Origin: Rathayibacter sp. Leaf185
GTDB taxonomy: Bacteria; Actinomycetota; Actinomycetes; Actinomycetales; Microbacteriaceae
NCBI RefSeq assembly: GCF_001423885.1
Contig: NZ_LMPP01000002.1
Span: 690,575 to 754,574, forward strand
Direction: 5' to 3'
Length of the DNA stretch: 64,000 bases
Of this stretch, positions 62,800-64,000 are shown piece by piece (position 1 is the stretch's first letter; every line of letters begins with the position of its first letter). The notes below the pieces were generated by a model, which was not told where the DNA came from, made no database searches, and saw only the letters and a program-made list of their open reading frames with translations. The position numbers and the translations under genes are program-made.

Positions 62800-64000
62800 T
62801 CAGACCAGCAGCTGGTGCTTCGCGAGATCGCGGTAGAGCGGGGTCGATTCGACGAGCTCGGAGTGCGTGCCGATTCCGACGACCTCACCCTTGCTGAGCA
62901 CGACGATCTGGTCGGAGTCGACCACGGTCGAGAGCCGGTGGGCGATGACGAGCAGCGTGCGGTTCTCGGCCACGGCGTCGATCGCGAGGCGCAGGCGCTG
63001 CTCGTTCAGACCGTCGAGGCTCGACGTCGACTCGTCCAGCAGCAGGATGGGCGGGGCGGCGAGCAGCGCGCGGCCGATCGCGAGGCGCTGGCGCTCGCCG
63101 CCCGAGAGCATCACGCCGCTCTCGCCGACGGGCGCGTCGAGTCCGAGCGGGTTGCGCTCGAGCACGTCGGTGAGGTTCACGGCCTCGAGCACGCGGCGGC
63201 AGTCGGCGTCGTCGGCGTCGGGACGCCCGAGGACGAGGTTCTCGCGGATCGTGCCGGCGAGGACCGGCGCGTCCTGCTCGACGTAGCCGATCTGCGCGCG
63301 GAGGGCGTCGCGGTCGATCGCGGTGATGTCGACCCCGCCCAGTCGGACGACGCCTGCCTCCGGGTCGTAGAAGCGCTCGATGAGCGCGAGGATCGTGCTC
63401 TTGCCGGCACCCGATGGGCCGACCAGGGCTGTGCGCTTGCCGCGGGGGACCGTGAACGACACACCGCGCAGCACGGTGCGCTCGCCGTCCTCCTGCTCGG
63501 TCACCGCGCGGGCGTCGTACGAGAAGACGACGTCGTCGAACGAGATCGCGCTGTCGGACACTCCGGCGCCGAGACCGCCGGAGGAGGTGTCGCCGTCGCC
63601 CTCGATGGGGAGGTCGATGATCTCCTGGATGCGCCCGAGCGCGCCGAGGGCGGAGTTGACGGAGGTGATCGCGCCGATGAAGTTGCCCAGCGGCATCACC
63701 ATCATGAAGAGGAAGAGGATGAACGAGACCAGCTGGGCGATGTCGATCGCGCCGGACGCGACGCGGTAGCCGCCGACTCCGAGGACCGCGAGGAACGCGA
63801 CCTGGAGGGCGATGCCCGCGACCGGGACGACGAGGGCGGAGACGTGGGCGACGCGCAGGCCGAGGCGGTACGCCTCCGTGGCGTGCGAGTCGACGACGGC
63901 GATCTCGCGATCGGTGGCGCCGGCCGCGCGGATGGTGCGGACCGCGCTGATGGCGCGCTCGACCGATGCGGCGAGGTCGCCGACCTTCTCCTGCGCCTGG
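62800..64000 (-). CDS. ABC exporter (MsbA/multidrug type), C-terminal part
   Basis: The gene runs off the right edge of the window; about 399 residues are visible. The first part (from the edge) ends a transmembrane domain: VERAISAVRTIRAAGATDRE is the coupling-helix region and three hydrophobic stretches follow (LVVPVAGIALQVAFLAVLG, LVSFILFLFMMVMPLG). The nucleotide-binding domain has ALVGPSGAGKSTILALI (Walker A), MLSGGERQRLAIGRALL (signature), ILLLDESTSSLDG (Walker B) and VIAHRLSTVV (H-loop). It is a half-transporter that works as a dimer, exporting lipids or drugs. An internal ATG near 63705 is not the real start. Confidence 0.92.
   Translation of the reverse strand, partial: QAQEKVGDLAASVERAISAVRTIRAAGATDREIAVVDSHATEAYRLGLRVAHVSALVVPVAGIALQVAFLAVLGVGGYRVASGAIDIAQLVSFILFLFMMVMPLGNFIGAITSVNSALGALGRIQEIIDLPIEGDGDTSSGGLGAGVSDSAISFDDVVFSYDARAVTEQEDGERTVLRGVSFTVPRGKRTALVGPSGAGKSTILALIERFYDPEAGVVRLGGVDITAIDRDALRAQIGYVEQDAPVLAGTIRENLVLGRPDADDADCRRVLEAVNLTDVLERNPLGLDAPVGESGVMLSGGERQRLAIGRALLAAPPILLLDESTSSLDGLNEQRLRLAIDAVAENRTLLVIAHRLSTVVDSDQIVVLSKGEVVGIGTHSELVESTPLYRDLAKHQLLV

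Overview
This 64 kb window is chromosomal DNA of a very high-GC Gram-positive actinobacterium. The gene set and order point to the family Microbacteriaceae; a Rathayibacter/Curtobacterium/Clavibacter-type organism is my inference, not something a single marker proves. Supporting signs are near-universal G/C at third codon positions, frequent GTG starts, ATGA/GTGA overlaps between operon genes, actinobacterial families (Tad locus with DUF4244 and Rv3654c-like genes, DUF6457 beside MobA, an Rv2578c-like radical SAM protein) and an actinobacterial 6C RNA. About 58 protein genes, three tRNAs (Ser-GGA, Pro-CGG, Thr-CGT), the SRP RNA and the 6C RNA were recognised. No prophage, insertion sequence, CRISPR array or plasmid feature was seen.

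Layout. 1-11.1 kb: end of an SRPBCC protein, an MFS exporter, a PAP2 phosphatase, a MetF-like protein (minus), a large RecB/Cas4-like nuclease-helicase, a saccharopine-dehydrogenase-like protein, a HerA-like ATPase and a TetR regulator. 11.1-14.9 kb: tRNA-Ser, SRP RNA and the acetate pathway pair pta-ackA. 14.9-22.0 kb: a repeat-rich gap, then a formaldehyde/formate and molybdenum-cofactor group (fdhD, FdhF/YdeP-type oxidoreductase, moeA, glutathione-independent formaldehyde dehydrogenase, DUF6457, mobA). 22.1-31.9 kb: dnaX-recR, lysC-asd, mqo, an SOS-box-preceded radical SAM gene, a LuxR-type regulator and thymidine kinase. 32.0-38.9 kb: an exopolysaccharide initiation and control cassette (polyprenyl sugar-phosphate transferase, HprK/PqqD-like P-loop protein, Wzz/BY-kinase, low-molecular-weight tyrosine phosphatase, UDP-glucose dehydrogenase, VanZ). 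39.1-45.5 kb: tRNA-Pro, a metallophosphoesterase, a PASTA-containing class A PBP, DUF4177, RidA and acs. 45.6-49.1 kb: 6C RNA followed by a compact Tad pilus locus. 49.7-56.7 kb: topA-tmk-holB, an exported tripeptidase-like hydrolase and a TetR regulator. 56.7-64 kb: tRNA-Thr, D-Ala-D-Ala carboxypeptidase, nicotinamidase, a GabD-type aldehyde dehydrogenase, a SpoU methyltransferase, a lipoprotein, an SDR and the C-terminal part of an ABC exporter. From memory, the acs / tad / topA / holB neighbourhood parallels the Rv3667-Rv3644c region of mycobacteria.

The most useful observations beyond ordinary annotation are: (i) a repeated architecture in which a TANNNT hexamer sits 6-8 nt before the start codon without a Shine-Dalgarno, implying leaderless mRNAs for about a dozen genes; (ii) an SOS box in front of a radical SAM gene whose protein ends in a possible sliding-clamp-binding motif; (iii) a four-cysteine Cas4-like nuclease fused to a DEDD exonuclease and an SF1 helicase; (iv) a 6C RNA directly upstream of the Tad ATPase; (v) families of dispersed palindromic repeats in gene-end positions; and (vi) an HprK/PqqD-like P-loop protein inside the polysaccharide cassette. 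Nothing here proves a wholly new multi-gene system; the radical SAM gene and the EPS P-loop protein are the best leads.
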